A stretch of DNA of 64,000 bases, taken from NCBI RefSeq assembly GCF_019175285.1, contig NC_056524.1, positions 100,562,183-100,626,182 on the forward strand. The letters run 5' to 3'. Of this stretch, positions 37,942 to 50,133 are shown piece after piece. Source of the stretch: Sceloporus undulatus. Its lineage: Eukaryota; Chordata; Lepidosauria; Squamata; Phrynosomatidae. Below the pieces are notes generated by a model, which searched no databases, was not told where the DNA came from, and saw only the letters and a program-made list of their open reading frames with translations. Made by a program: the position numbers and the translations under genes. Within the stretch, counting starts at the first letter, position 1; every line of letters starts with the position of its first letter.

Positions 37942-39555
37942 GCCTTGTAGATGTTCACAAACTCTCTGTTTAATGATCTGCTCCCGAATCTTTCCTGGTA
38001 TTGATGTCAGACTAACTGGATGATAATTGTTGGGATCCTCTTTTTTTCCCTTTTTTGAAGATGGGGACAATGTTTGCCCTCCTCCAGTCTGCTGGGATCT
38101 CTCCTGTTCTCCAGGAGTTTTCAAATATTATTGCCAATGGCTCCGATATTACATTTGCCAGTTCTTTTAATACCCTTGGATGTAGCTCATCTGGTCCTGG
38201 AGACTAATATTCATTTAGATTAACCAGGTATTCCTGTACTATCTCTTTACTTATGCTGTGCTGAATTTCCCCTATTCTGTCATTTGTTCCATTTTTCTGA
38301 GGTTGAGCACCCTTTGCCTTTTCTGAGAAGACTGAAGCAAAGGTGTTGAGTAACTCTGCCTTTTCTCTGTCCCCTGTTAACATTTCGTCATCTTCTCCAT
38401 GCAGTGGCCCTACCATTTCCTTCCCCCCCCCCCTTTTGCTGCGGACATATCCAAAAAAACCCTTTTTGTTGTTCTTAACCTCTCTAGCCAGCCTGAGTTC
38501 ATTCTGTGCTTTAGCTTTTCTGACTTTACCCCTACACATGCTAGCTACTTGTTTGAATTCCCCTTTGGGAATCCCCTTCCGTTTCCTATACATGTTCCAT
38601 TTAAAACTTAGCTCAGTTGAAAGTTCCTTAGTCATCCATCCTGGTTTCTTGAGACATCTCCATTTTTCTTCCTCATTGGAAGAAAAATTGGTATCTCCCT
38701 TTTGAGAAACTTCCATCTGTCTTGAACTCCCTTCTCTTTTAATATTTTTGACCATGGGATCACCTCCAGTATTTCTCTAAGTTTACTGAAATCCGCTTTC
38801 CTAAAGTCTAGAATGCATGTCTATGCCTGGCTTCGCCTTTTCACCATATAACAAACTCCAGGAGAACATGGTCACTTCCACCTAAGGATCCCACCACTTG
38901 CACCCTATTAACTAGGTCTTACCTCTTGGTTAAGATCAAATCTAAAATAGCTGACCCCATTGTTGCCTGTTCCATCTTTTGGACAATGAAATAGTCTTCC
39001 AGGCAAGTGAGGAATTTGCTAGACCTTGAGGATTTGGCTGAGTTTGACTTCCAACAAATATCAGGATAGTTGAAGTCACCCATCACTACTACATCTCTCC
39101 TGAGTGTGTGGTCATCTGTTCTAGAAAGGCATCATCCAATTCCTCCGTCTGACTTGGGAGTCTGTAGTAGACTCCCACCATAACATTCCTTTTGTTTCCC
39201 TCCCCTTTAATTTTTATCCAGAAGCTCTCCAACTGGCTTCCAGGATTGATGTCCTGGTTCTCTTCACTGATGTAAATGTCCCTGACATACAATGCTATTC
39301 CTCCTCCTTTCCTGTTTCTATTTCTTTTGAAATGTTATACCCCTGTATTCCTACATAAAGGCCTACACCCAACATCACACTGGTATCCAATTGCCAGCAT
39401 GTATGTTGCAGAACTTTCTTCACCTCCATCCAAGCCTTATTGCTGCCTGAAAACTGGCTCTGGAGGGTTTCGCAGACCATTGGAGCAGGTTTAGGGGGCT
39501 GTGGTGGGGAAACAGGTTCCTCCTTGCAAGTTCTGGTCTGCATGAGTAAATCAGA
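37942..39555 (-). mobile_element. CR1 LINE (copy a), endonuclease-to-RT segment
   Basis: The minus strand shows endonuclease-domain text (QLESFWIKIKGEGNKRNVMV, GVYYRLPSQTEELDDAFL), the linker (KPGWMTKELSTELSFKWNMY, KKGFFGYVRSKRGGGKEMVG) and the RT start (NNYHPVSLTSIPGKIREQII). The frames are interrupted several times. The 5' boundary near 39555 is approximate. Confidence 0.88.
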
Positions 39556-40420
39556 TTACCACATCATGCATAGACAGCATGATTTTAACCATATTTTGAG
39601 GGTATGTTTAGGATGATAATAGGCTATATGGCATTCACAAAATTCTGGGCTCGAGAATTATTTTTCTTTCCCAGGGTGTGGTGTTTTGGTGCTATGTCAA
39701 AGGCAACTAAGACTGATGTGCAAAATGCAGAATGTTTGAGTCCCAAAGACAGACCATTATCCTCCAGAAAAGTTGAAACTGAACCAGCATTTATAGTAGT
39801 GATTCCCCTGAGCAAAACTGCTGAAATAAATGTTCTCCTTCTCAATAAAAAACCTCTCACTTAATAAAATTTAGATGTTATATAACAAATTAAACATACA
39901 TGCCTTCTTGAGATACTGAAGGAAATGTGAGATAATTTAAAATGAACACAGACAAACTAGTTGTTCAAAGGAGAATGTGTTTTAGCTTTTGCTCTCTATT
40001 ATAGTAACATACCAAAATCAAAACATCAGTGGGGACTGACCTATATCTGCGTACCATCCCAATACTCTCCAGAGTGTGTATGTGTATCATTGGCACATTT
40101 GGATTGTAACCTAAGATAGGTATCCTAACCTTGCAGTACAGCTTAAATTCTTACTGAATGCTTCTACATGAACTCTGAGTCATTTATATACCATTTGGTA
40201 GAATTCTGGACTGCACCACTTTGGACTACACCCATCACCACACAATGGCTTGCCTCAGGAAAGTGTCACAGTTCTTTCCCTCAAAATGTTGTCTAGACCA
40301 AGGCTGGCTCAGTCTGAGAGCTCTCCTGAATCTGACAAAAAGGGTGCAGATACATCTATGATAGAAGCTTATTTTTTCATCCACTTTTGTGGAACATTAA
40401 TATGTCCCAGGATAATTTAG
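39556..40420. other. Intergenic, no feature recognised
   Basis: This lies between the nested LINE island and the foldback MITE. The short open frames (for example 39604-39864) show no known domain. Confidence 0.4.
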
Positions 40421-40424
40421 TAAT

Positions 40425-40664
40425 AGTGGTCCCATACAGACATACCAAAATAAAGCTGCTTTTAGTCACTTTGGAGGTATGCTTTTTAAATGATGCATGT
40501 GTACTAAGAGTCCGGAAGCCACACCAAAGCCATGATCCAGTCCTAAGGATTGGAGTGCGGCTTTGGTGCAGCTTCCAGACTCTTAGTATGCATGCATTAT
40601 TTAAACAGCATACTTCTAAAGTGACCCAAAACAGCTTTATTTTGGCCTGTCTGTATGGGGCCAG
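40425..40664. mobile_element. Foldback MITE (long inverted repeat), copy 1
   Basis: The arms of about 110 bp (GGTCCCATACAGACATACCA ... against the reversed TGGCCTGTCTGTATGGGGCC) pair across nearly the whole element. Shared blocks are AAAATAAAGCTGCTTTTAG, GGAGGTATGCTTTTTAAATG and CTAAGAGTCCGGAAGC. Copy 2 is at 55470-55706. Confidence 0.9.
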
Positions 40665-40669
40665 TGCTA

Positions 40670-42400
40670 AAAGGAATGTAGCAGACTCACTTTGGAAAAT
40701 ACACAAACACTTGGGTATTAGAATTCAATTTTATTTCAATTTACACAAACACTAAAAAAATGCAGTTAAGAGAATAATATTGCTGACCAACTGTGCTAAA
40801 GAACCAGATGAGATTTTCATGTCCTGTGATACCTAGTACCCAGAATCTGATATATACTGAGGCCCTGCCTATCAACAATGCCTACTCAATGAACACACAC
40901 TCAGTATCTCTCTCCCTCACATGCCCTCAATGTTGCTCTCCTGCCCCAGACTTTAGCTACTTTTTTATTACCCTTCCACAATCATCTGTTAAATGCTCCC
41001 TTGTTATGTCTTATGGAAGCATCTTGCCCATGGCATCCATCTAGCAGAAGAGAGATGCAAGGATATAGGGGTGCCTTGTTCTTCTATTTCCCCTCTTACA
41101 AAGAAAAAGAATAATAGCCAAGCACAAAAGGGCTATGCTTACATGGAATGACTGGACTATAGCTTTTCTTTTACTTATAGCTGGGAGGAGAGGGGATGCT
41201 AGGCACTTTAAAGATTCAGGGCCCAGGCCAAAAGAATAAAATATCTGCACAAATTTGCATGTATTAACATAGAGGAAAAGTGAACCATTACTGGGTGTGT
41301 TTTAAAATTACATAAAAGGCAAATCCACCTACTTAAGATACTTGTCCAACTTGCAGAAAACGCAACACATTTTAAATTTATCTGCAATTCCCCCAGATCA
41401 TCCCACAGTTGCCCCCTGAGTTGCATTCAGGTTGCAAAAACAAGCTTCCACTGGCATCTGCAGACATCTAGGGGTCTGGGTCATAAATTTAGGGACAAAC
41501 TGCCAATGGTTGAGGCCTAGTGGTGCCCTTGGTAAATTGAGTATGTATTTTCCTCGAAGATTCACAATGAGGCCCCAAGATCAAACAATAATGTACAAGA
41601 TGAGCACAGAAGGAAAGTTTATTCACCTACCACCAAGATTACTCCCAAGGAACATATAATTTTCCAAGAAGGTAGAGACTTCTAGAAAAAATGCCTATTA
41701 CTGAAGAACAACCGTGCAAGGAATTGTATTAAGCTGCATTCATATTGTCATCAAGAGAATAAGCCATATCAATATTCACCATTATATTGTTTTTATCCAG
41801 CCTTTTCCCAAAACACAGAATTATATTAAATAGGATCATCTGAATCATATTAAATAATTCTGTAAGTGAGGTAAGCTTCAATATAATTTTGTCATATATA
41901 TTATTTACTGATGATTCAGCTTTAACATGCAGTGTATACAGCTGGTAAACTTTTTGATTTTTAAAAAGAGGCTTAGATGGTTTCATAATGTGCAGTGCAA
42001 TGTAGTGAGGTCAGGTAATGCCAAACTCATGGCAGTACCAGACAAGCAATGATGTTATTAATGCACTACTTCTAGAATAGTTTTATATCAATTCTTGACA
42101 GAAGTCCTTCATTAATGTTTTGAAATAATATGGCTAAATGGCATATAGCACTAAAATGTGAATTAAAAGAGCTACCTTTAAATAAAAAGATGTTGAAGAT
42201 GACACAGTTAAAAAAGGGCTCAGACTTTGGCCTAGAAATGACCTCTCAAGAGGAAAAAATATTTGAGATTTCTTTTCATAAAACTGTTCTTAAAAAATGG
42301 GTATTATGTGCAAATGTTCTGAAAACAAACTGCATTATAAAAACATTCTTAGAAATGTACCAAGCTGAAAAGAAAAGATGATTTACAAATATTTGTATTG
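40670..42400. other. Intergenic upstream of the TXNDC9 3' end, no gene seen
   Basis: Unique-looking AT-rich DNA. I see no repeat family and no coding pattern. The TXNDC9 3' UTR must begin at its right edge. Confidence 0.45.
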
Positions 42401-42406
42401 TGATAT

Positions 42407-45400
42407 CTAGTCGTCATCAGAATCTGAATCATATTTTTTCCCTCTGATTGATTTCTTATCAAGCTTTGTGAAAGTGGTTCCAAATTTCTTTTGGCTCTGG
42501 AAAGGAGGATCCATTAGGTTGCCACTAAAAAAGAAAATAAAGATGTTAACACAAGAACTTTGTTGAAGTGACAACTGCCTGAAATAGTAGTTTAGCATGT
42601 TATAGTGGTCTGTGTGCTGGAAAAAGGAGTCTGGGTCCAAAACCCCATTTAGCCATGAAGCTGATTGAGTGCCCTTGGACTAGCCACCACCTGTTAGGCT
42701 AGCCTAACTCAGTGGATAGTTGTGCATATAAAAATGGGGAGGAACATCATCTACGCTACCTTGAGCTTCTTGTTGGAAAGGAAGGATAAAAATTTATCAG
42801 ATGAAATAAATCCAGCAAAATAACACCTCAAATAATTTTATCTTGCAGCCAGCCATGCAGCACACCCATTTTTACTGAAATCAAAACGTCTGCTTCCTGA
42901 AATCTTCATTACTACACCAGGAGCCATGGGTAAATTCAACTTCATATAAGTACGATCTATCCAGTGTCAAAATGTAGTTGACATCTAAAGTAAACAGAAC
43001 TGGAGCTAGACTACAAGCTTTCTGATTCCTTTTGTAGATGGCACAGGACCTCTACAGTGTTCATCTACAGTGCACTGCCCTTTCAGGTAGATATTAGTAA
43101 TTCAGACAGAGGTCCAAAATACACTGTAGAAATAATCCAGTTTGAATCCACATTAACTACCCTGGCTCAATGCTAGGGAATCTTGGGAACTGTAGTTTAT
43201 TATGGCACCAGAGCTCTCTGATAGAGAAGGCTAAATGTCTCACAAAGCTACAATTCCCAGAATTCCCTAGGATTCAGCCAGGGCAGTTAAAGTGGCCTCA
43301 AACTGGATTATTCCCGCAATGTATGTGGACCTATATTATTATTATTGTTATGATTTTCTTATATCCCACCTTTCTCTCAACCTAGGGACCCAAAGCGGCT
43401 AAGGGCAAATTTAAAAATACAATTTTAAAACAATACAATAGACTTCCCTAGCATTGACACAGGGCAGTTAAAGCGGTCTCAAATTGGATTATTTCCGCAG
43501 TGTGTTTTGGACCTTAATCTCGTATCAGAGACTGAATCAAACTGAATTAAAACCAGTGATGTAAATAGAGCACTCTTTTTCAATCTAGCTATCAGGGAGA
43601 TAAGAACGAATAATCTTCTATGTAGATTTATCCTACTTGTTCATCAGTTAAACCAACTCTTCTTATGTCCTGTCAGTTCACTTATTATGATGCTTTGAAC
43701 AAAATTTCCTACAGTATTTACACACAGAAAACTAACTTGATAATAAAGTTCTTGGATGTGGTTAGTTATTATGGTACGCCAGGGGTAGGCAACCTTTTTG
43801 AGCCGGGGGCTGGGTTGCTGTCCCTCAGACAACTGGGGGGGGGGGGGGGAGCCAAAAAATAAATAATTAAATAATTAAAAAATCAAATAAATAAATAAAC
43901 CGGGACAAATGTAGGACAAAAATTCAAATGGAGGACACTTTTATATAAAAATGGAGGACACGCAAAAAAAATTGCTGATTTTTTAAAAAATGTTAAGATA
44001 AATGCATGTTTCTGAGGCTTCTATAGACAATTTCCCCACCATGCCCCTCGCGTGAAAGGCCAAAGGCCCCAGCGGCAATCGGCAGCAGGACCAGGCTGGG
44101 GCCGGTCCCAAGACCTTGCTGGGCCACATCTGGTATGCTGAGCCTCAGGTATCAAACTTTTGGGGAAAGAAGTTGTCTGATAACAAAGAAGCCCACTAGT
44201 AGTTCAAAAATAAGAAATTCACTAAGAAAAGGTGACTACAGTATCTATTTGGGAATATCTTGAATGCCTCCTTCAATTTCTACCAAGAAAGAAAAATAAA
44301 GAGTGACAACTTTATCAGGGTAAATTTTGTTCACTAAGCTGAGTAGTATACAGAATAACTGATATCCACTGTATAGACTGAGTTTCCACAGCCTTGTTTC
44401 TATGTCCTTCCAAAGCATGGATTTCTGTTAAAAAAAGTTAACTTACCTGTAGGTGATGATATCTGCACAACCTAATCTCCATTCTAAGGTCTCTGTGGTG
44501 AAGTCATCAGTATTGCCAAGATCTGCGAAACCAACTATATAATCCTGCGTTTTCCCATCTTTTACAAGTGCTAGTGTGGGAATTACTTTGATGCGAAGTC
44601 TCTCACACAGAAATGGAGATTTTTCAGCATTTACCTTGATAAACTTGGTTTCAATGTGCTTTTTTGCAAGTATTGTTAAGTGTTTGTCAAATATTAAGCA
44701 TCTGTGGAAAGCAAAGCAAAAAAGTCAAATGGTACACAATGATGAAACTAGACACCAAGTCTCCTTTTGCTTCCTTGAAAAACAACCTCACTCACAACAA
44801 AACTTATATTTAACACATTACATTTTTTATATTAATGATAACATATGAACACTAAAGTCAAATATACATAAATTATCAAATATTTAATTAAAATGTAGAT
44901 TTACTATCTCCCATTTCTCTCTCTTTGATGCTATGGAGCATAGACAATAAAATGAAATATTCCAAGTATTAATCCATTCAACCATTACCCATGAGATATT
45001 AACATACTGTGGTTATAATGCTGCACTTGGTTTTCTGCACCTAAATTCTATTGAATTCATTCAGAATGTGGTTTTAATTCTATGCATGCCTATTAGGAGG
45101 AAAATCCAAATTAAAAAAACAAAAACAAGACGCATTTCTGAACAGAACAAAACAAAAGCATTCCTATTTTACTTTTAATCCAAAATGTTCTAATTTGGTA
45201 AAGAAAAGATTAATCAGACAAGATTAATCTCAACATGCATGCAACTTACAAATGGGCAGCAATTCAAATCAATAGGTTCAATTACAAGTATCTGCACTAG
45301 ATCAGATAAGTAGACCTAAAAGATGGAGTTTCCACACATCTATTTGTGATTTCTTCAATGGCTAATCTGTTTTAGCAAGTATATTGTCCTATAAGATCCC

Positions 45401-45979
45401 ACAAGGAACATAGTATACCTGTAAGTTGTATCTCTGTAAAAGTGGCAGACCACATTTTTACTTCCTTTCACTTCTTGAAAAAAATCTCTCTCACTAGGGA
45501 TTTCCTGGTATTCTCCATGTCCTTTTGAAAGCCACTCCTATTTAATGCAAAAGATTAGCATAAAATCTCTAGGTGTTATTTATGACATGAGACATAAAGC
45601 ATCCCCATACCTTATAATTTATGTACCACCACAACAAGGGCAATTCTATGATTCATATGGAGGCTTGTATGATTCCTAATCCCAGTGTAGGCTTTAGACT
45701 AGTAAAGAGGCAATTCTGAAAGTACAAATACATTTTAATGGCCATCGGGCCTGAAGAAGAGCCCTCCCTCCTTGCCAAGAGTTATCTTCTGGCCTGGAAG
45801 AGAGTGAAAGGGCAGGCCCAACGCCATTGGGCCTGGCCTCTATTAAGAAGCAGAGCCCTCCCTCTAGTCCATCTGCCTTGGTCCAGGCCTCAGAGGGAGA
45901 AGAATTGCTGGACCTCATTCCCTTCTCCTTTTGTGTTGTGTCTTTTTAGATTGTAAGCCTGAGGGCAGGGAACTGTCTA

Positions 45980-46021
<42 letters not shown>

Positions 46022-47975
46022 TGTAAGCCACTCTCAGAGCCTTTAGGGCTGAAGGGCAGGGTATAAACACCATAAATAAATAAATAAAAGAAATAATGGC
46101 CAGTACTGACTTCTAGGAGGTAAGCTACCAGTATCAACATACGCATGTTTCCTTGGCAGTTTAATCCTACTTTACTCAATGAGCTTTACTCACAAGAAAG
46201 AGTGTGAAGTTTAACCATCACATACTTTTTTACATCAGATATAGACATGCCTGACTTTCAGACCTTTTTGTATCAGTGGGTAATTCATCTGCAGTGCAGG
46301 AAATGTCAGCAATCAAACTAATGTTGAAATATTGTTTTGAGAAACTTTTCATATCTGTCCTTTTGAAACAGATACTAATGGTTTGCAATAACTAGTAACT
46401 GAATCATATGAGGGAAGGCAGCCATGCTAGTTTGTTGAAGCAGAAAACAACACAGGGTCTTGTGGCATCCTAAAGACTAACAAGATGTACCCAATGGAGA
46501 GGGCTGGAGTCCTTAAAGTTTATCTATACCAGTCATTCCTAAACTTTGGTTTTCCACATATTTTGGACTTCAGTTCCGAGAATTCCTGACTGTTGGCCAA
46601 GCTGTCAGGGTCTTCTGGGAGCTGAAGTCCAAAACTCCTGGAAGACCAAAGTTTGGGAACCACTGAATGTGTGATTATGGCAGTCATAATGTATCAGGAC
46701 ATCACAGGGATTTAGGCCTTAGTCCAGGGGTGAAACTCTTTTGACAGTCCAGAGTTTATTGGACTGCAAATGCTACCACCCCCCACTATTGCCTATGCTT
46801 ACTAGATCCATTGGGAGTTATAGGACAGCAACATTTGCTTTAACTTTTAGATACCACAAGCATATTTGTTGTTGTTCCCTGTTAGATAGCCTTGGACAGT
46901 TATCTATAACAAGTTTCAGTTTTCTGAGTAAAACTTTCACTATACTTAAGCCTCAGGTATACATCTCATGTCTTCTTTTACTGAGGGAGAAGTTTAGATA
47001 TGCTCCATATTTGGACATCTAATACATACCAAGATCTAGCATTCTAGGTCATACAAAAATCAGTAATAATGTTGATACCACTTTCAACCACTTTCTTGAA
47101 ATCGTGATTTGGCATATAAACCTATTTTCCAATTAATTAGTTTGAAAAGACTGGAAAGTCAGCTTCAGCATCTAAGCAGAAACTATTCAAAACCCCAAGT
47201 GACTGGTAACACCACCTCACAATTCAATAAGCTGTGCACAGTACTAGCTAATGGGCATATCCCATGCATGTTAATTTGGAATGAAGTCCTACTGAGTTCA
47301 GTGGGGCTTCCTTATAAGTAATTATTAAGTTACAATTTAAGGCAATCATGCTGAAAGTATTGTGAAGCTTCAGATTAAATAATGAACATTTCACTCCTAA
47401 ACACATCTGCATGGGAGTAAACCCATTGAGTTCAGAATTTATCTCTCAGTAAGCAGGAACAGGATCAAATTCCATGAGTGTAAAAACACTTCAAATATCT
47501 TTTCATCCATAAGCTTATTTTATAGGTTGATGTAAGTTTCATGTCAGTTTGCTTCCCATCTTTGTCTAAATAATAGTAGGCTATCATGTTTTTGTCAAGA
47601 GTTTTAAGTTTATGGAAGCAACATGTGAGAAATTACTTAGAACAGGGGTAGAAACCTTGTTCTGTGTAATGTTTTGAACAGTAAATTTCACAGGCTTCAC
47701 TGTGGGCTAATGGGATCTGTAGGCCAAGGCATATGATTGGCCAGCCCTGACTATTAATATATAATATTGTATTTTTAATCACACTAAAGAATGGTTACTT
47801 GTTTCTGTTGCTGGGCTTTTTTCAGTGCTTCAAGCCTTCTTTGCTTTAGGATTTCCAGTTCATCTTCATCCACTTGGTCAAGTTTCTGTATTTCGGCATC
47901 AAGTTGTTCTTCTACAATCTTGGCTGTCTGAAGCATCTGAGCTTCCACAGTTTTTGAAAACATGTCAGCGGCCAT
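42407..47975 (-). CDS. TXNDC9: Thioredoxin domain-containing protein 9 (phosducin-like)
   Basis: There are four coding exons: 47799-47975, 45419-45537, 44447-44701 and 42407-42524. Phases close exactly, giving 222 aa (human 226). The family binds the CCT chaperonin and modulates actin and tubulin folding. The N-terminal helix ([20 protein letters not shown] ... [20 protein letters not shown]) is predicted coiled coil. A thioredoxin-like fold lies at about residues 70-185 ([60 protein letters not shown]) without a CXXC active site, as in the family. The acidic tail [10 protein letters not shown] is conserved. Exon 47799-47980 includes 5 bases of leader after its acceptor. An upstream non-coding exon is inferred at 49992. 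It shares its intergenic promoter zone with EIF5B. Confidence 0.96.
42592..42815 (+). mobile_element. tRNA-derived SINE, second family
   Basis: The head GTTATAGTGGTCTGTGTGCTGG leads into a body with AGCCATGAAGCTGATTGAGT, CTAGCCTAACTCAGTGG, AAATGGGGAGGAACATCATC and TACGCTACCTTGAGCTTCTTG. It ends GATAAAAATTTATCAGATGA. It differs from the Sauria-type SINEs in body and tail. It lies in TXNDC9 intron 3. Confidence 0.7.
43112..43334. mobile_element. Palindromic MITE, complete
   Basis: GGTCCAAAATACACTGTAG at the left and CCCGCAATGTATGTGGACC at the right flank the standard internal arms. Confidence 0.8.
43335..43515. repeat. LINE 3' end plus a second MITE half
   Basis: TTATATCCCACCTTTCTCTC with CCCAAAGCGGCTAAGGGCAA (43335-43440) is a reversed L2-like 3' end. 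From 43441 onward a MITE right half ends CCGCAGTGTGTTTTGGACC. The same LINE end next to this MITE family recurs at 14480-14576. Confidence 0.6.
43781..44150. repeat. hAT-like non-autonomous element, degenerate
   Basis: It begins CAGGGGTAGGCAACCTTTTTG, a typical hAT-type terminus. It continues through a G-run (about 43838-43849), (AAATA)n and a GC-rich half with GGCAATCGGCAGCAGGACC and GGGCCACATCTGG. The right terminus is unclear. Confidence 0.45.
45845..46085 (+). repeat. L2-like LINE 3' end with (TAA)n
   Basis: CCCTCTAGTCCATCTGCCTT and GATTGTAAGCCTGAGGGCAG match 34019-34160 of the L2-like element. After the (TAA)n run at 45983-46020, a further piece resembles another LINE 3' end. It lies in TXNDC9 intron 1. 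Confidence 0.7.
46430..46535 (+). repeat. Repeat of the GGGTCTTGTGGCA family
   Basis: CAGCCATGCTAGTTTGTTGA and GGGTCTTGTGGCATCCTAAA with GACTAACAAGATG are a dispersed repeat. A reversed relative lies near 51500-51545 (TCTCCAAGGTGCTACAAGAT). The class is not certain. Confidence 0.4.
46538..46671. mobile_element. Palindromic MITE, AACCACTG-ended family
   Basis: The left half CATTCCTAAACTTTGGTTTT ... TTTTGGACTTCAGTTCC pairs with CTGAAGTCCAAAACTCC ... CCAAAGTTTGGGAACCACTG. Confidence 0.75.
46680..47790. other. TXNDC9 intron 1, remaining part
   Basis: No recognisable element. The short frames lack similarity that I can recall. Confidence 0.4.
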
Positions 47976-48369
47976 TTCCCCTGTATATAAACAGCAGAAA
48001 CATTAAATCTGAAAATAAAATAGGTTTTTTAAGTCAGAGCTAGTTACCATGTATTTGCACTCACTGATGAGTTACAGATGGGGCCTTTGGAGATGTAAGT
48101 CAATTCAGCCCTACAGATTTTTATCTTTTGGAAACCTGATTGTATCTGTCTCTTCTGCTACTATGTTAAATAATGGTAACTTGTTAGGAAGAGGTTAAAA
48201 ACTCTAGTTTTTGGTGGTAGTACTGTCCCTTGGTCAAGTAGCTGAGGAATTTTAAGCAAGGGGTATTAGAGGATCTGGTTGCAAATATTTCTAGGTTATT
48301 TTTATTATTAGTTCATGGAAATACATTTAATTTCTTAGAGGAACCTTGGTAACCAGTGAACACTTATAT

Positions 48370-48575
48370 AGTGGTTACAGTGGTATAATGGTTAGGGTGT
48401 TATACTGGGATCCAGGAGATCCAGATTATCACTGAGCCTTGAGACATCACTCTTGCAGCTTCTTCCTTCTCAGAACATGGTTGTGAAAAAGATGGTGAGA
48501 GTGCCACATAGACCACTCTTAAGCATCTTGCAGTAAAGGGGATATAAAAATGTAACTAATGAACGACTGAGTGAA
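48370..48575 (+). mobile_element. tRNA-derived SINE, second family
   Basis: GTTACAGTGGTATAATGGTTAG leads into GGAGATCCAGATTATCACTG, ACATGGTTGTGAAAAAGATG and GGATATAAAAATG. The layout is close to 42592-42815. It lies in the TXNDC9 5' intron. Confidence 0.6.
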
Positions 48576-48642
48576 CAAACAAAGAGACAAACAGCTATTG
48601 TAACCTCAAGATGTGACTAGACGAGTTCAAATTTCCTATTTT

Positions 48643-48792
48643 TTGTTGCTGTGTGCCTTCACGCCATTTTCAATTTACAGTCATCATGACCCTATCAGGG
48701 GCAAGATTTGTTCAGAGGGGTTTTTGCCTTTGCCTTTCTCTGAGGCCGAGACAGTGTGACCTGCCCACAGTCACACAACAGGTTTCTATAAC
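48643..48792 (-). repeat. Sauria-type SINE, tail half
   Basis: The reversed tail TTGTTGCTGTGTGCCTTCACG and body GGGGCAAGATTTGTTCAGAG ... CAGTGTGACCTGCCC are present. The tRNA-like head is missing. Confidence 0.75.
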
Positions 48793-49349
48793 ACATTTCA
48801 CATTCAGCTGCAAAACTTCCATAAATTCGTCATTCTTCATTGTGTAAAACACATTCCAGACTCACTGGTTAAAATGGGTATTACTTGGGTTTACTGTAAA
48901 TTGAATATATGCTCAATGGTTTTCTTAAATTGTGCACTGCATGAGAAGAGGAGGAAGTCTGCATGACTTCAAAACATAAGCTCATATCTCCTGCATTATT
49001 TAATATGGAATAATCTGCTTCCATGCTGCCAGTCACACAGTTTTAGAAAGCATACTATACTAACATATGACTTTCAATCAGTTAGTTCCGCATACATTTA
49101 ACAATATTGCCGAGGAGGGGAAATGTTTGGACTTCATCATCTAAACTGTCCCTTCCAACCCACAATTCTTTCTCTTAGGCCCGAAACACATGGGCAAAAC
49201 TTCAGGCTGCGTTGGGGGTGTGCCATTTACGTGGCCTGAAGCCACGCAGAGGCTGCGCCATTTACAAAGAGCCAAGTCAAGGACTGTGGTAGCAGACTGG
49301 AATGGGACTGGGGATGTGTGGTTGCTGCAGTCCCAGTGCTGGCATGAGA

Positions 49350-49527
49350 AAACATGACTCACTTGAAAAAGCAATGATGTCTGGGAAAGCGGAGGGAAGT
49401 AGAAAGAGAGGAAGACTGCATTCAGGGAGACCATGGGCCTGAGGCTACAGGGCCTGAGCAGAGGGAGAGGAAGGGGGGCTTGGAGGCACCTCATTTACAG
49501 GGCTGCCATGAGTCAACATTGACAACA
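49350..49527 (+). repeat. RTE-BovB LINE 3' fragment
   Basis: CATGACTCACTTGAAAAAGC, AGAAAGAGAGGAAGACTGCA and GGGCTGCCATGAGTCAACAT follow the BovB 3' end as at 26560-26800, with a frame-disrupted RT C-terminus. Confidence 0.65.
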
Positions 49528-49529
49528 TT

Positions 49530-49672
49530 CCTCCAGTGGTCCCCAAACTGTGCCCTTTAAGAGACTGTGGACTTCAGCTCCCAGAAGCCTCTGCCATGTT
49601 GGCCAATAGCCTGGGATTCTGGGAGCTGGAGTCCAAAATCTCTTAAAGGTCATAGTTGGGGGGGGCCACTGC
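49530..49672. mobile_element. Palindromic MITE, AACCACTG-ended family
   Basis: CCAGTGGTCCCCAAACTGTG and AGTTGGGGGGGGCCACTG pair at the ends. TTCAGCTCCCAGAAGCC pairs loosely with GGGAGCTGGAGTCC inside. Confidence 0.7.
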
Positions 49673-49689
49673 CTGAGAGCAGCCCCATT

Positions 49690-49925
49690 CCCACACTGCA
49701 GTCTTATAGTGCTGCTATGCCACTGTGACTGCTCTGCCTGCCCCTGTTGCATTCTGGGGCTTGTAGTCCAGTGAGGCCTAAGAACTCCTTGGCTGAGAAT
49801 TCAGTTAAAGTGGAATAGCGGCGCTACAAGACTGCAGACTCCAATTCCCAGAATCCCATAGCCTTGAGCCAGAACGTGCTAAAGTGGTGCCAAACCGGGT
49901 TATCTCTCCAGTGTGGAAGCAGCCC
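49690..49925. mobile_element. Palindromic MITE beside the TXNDC9 first exon
   Basis: The right end GCCAAACCGGGTTATCTCTC with CAGTGTGGAAGCAGCC is the promoter-associated subfamily terminus, about 67 bp from the inferred TXNDC9 exon 1 donor. The left half CTGGGGCTTGTAGTCCAGTG is less complete. Confidence 0.7.
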
Positions 49926-49991
49926 GGGAGCTCAGAGCAGAAGCCCAGGAGAAGCAGCCCTGTCTGCGGGAGGAAGGAGCGCGGGACTCAC

Positions 49992-50100
49992 CGCAGAGAA
50001 GATACAGAGCCGTCAGGGGAAGAAGGGGGTGACGAAGCCCCCAGCAGTGCGAACACCGGATGAACCGGCTTGGTTCCGGATCCGCGGAGGCCTCCCTCAA
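49992..50100 (-). other. TXNDC9: Probable non-coding first exon of TXNDC9
   Basis: On the minus strand GGCTCTGTATCTTCTCTGCG is followed by a strong donor GTGAGT (from 49991). It lies in GC-rich DNA upstream of the coding exon, whose acceptor is at 47981-47982. The transcription start near 50100 is a guess. RNA support is needed for the boundary. Confidence 0.5.
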
Positions 50101-50133
50101 ACCGGCGAAACGCCTCCGAGTCTTTGTTTGGTT

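Noticed and set aside
42130-42381. 83-codon frame beside the TXNDC9 stop codon
   Set aside because: It probably reads the TXNDC9 3' UTR and flanking DNA on the opposite strand; no domain or splice context.
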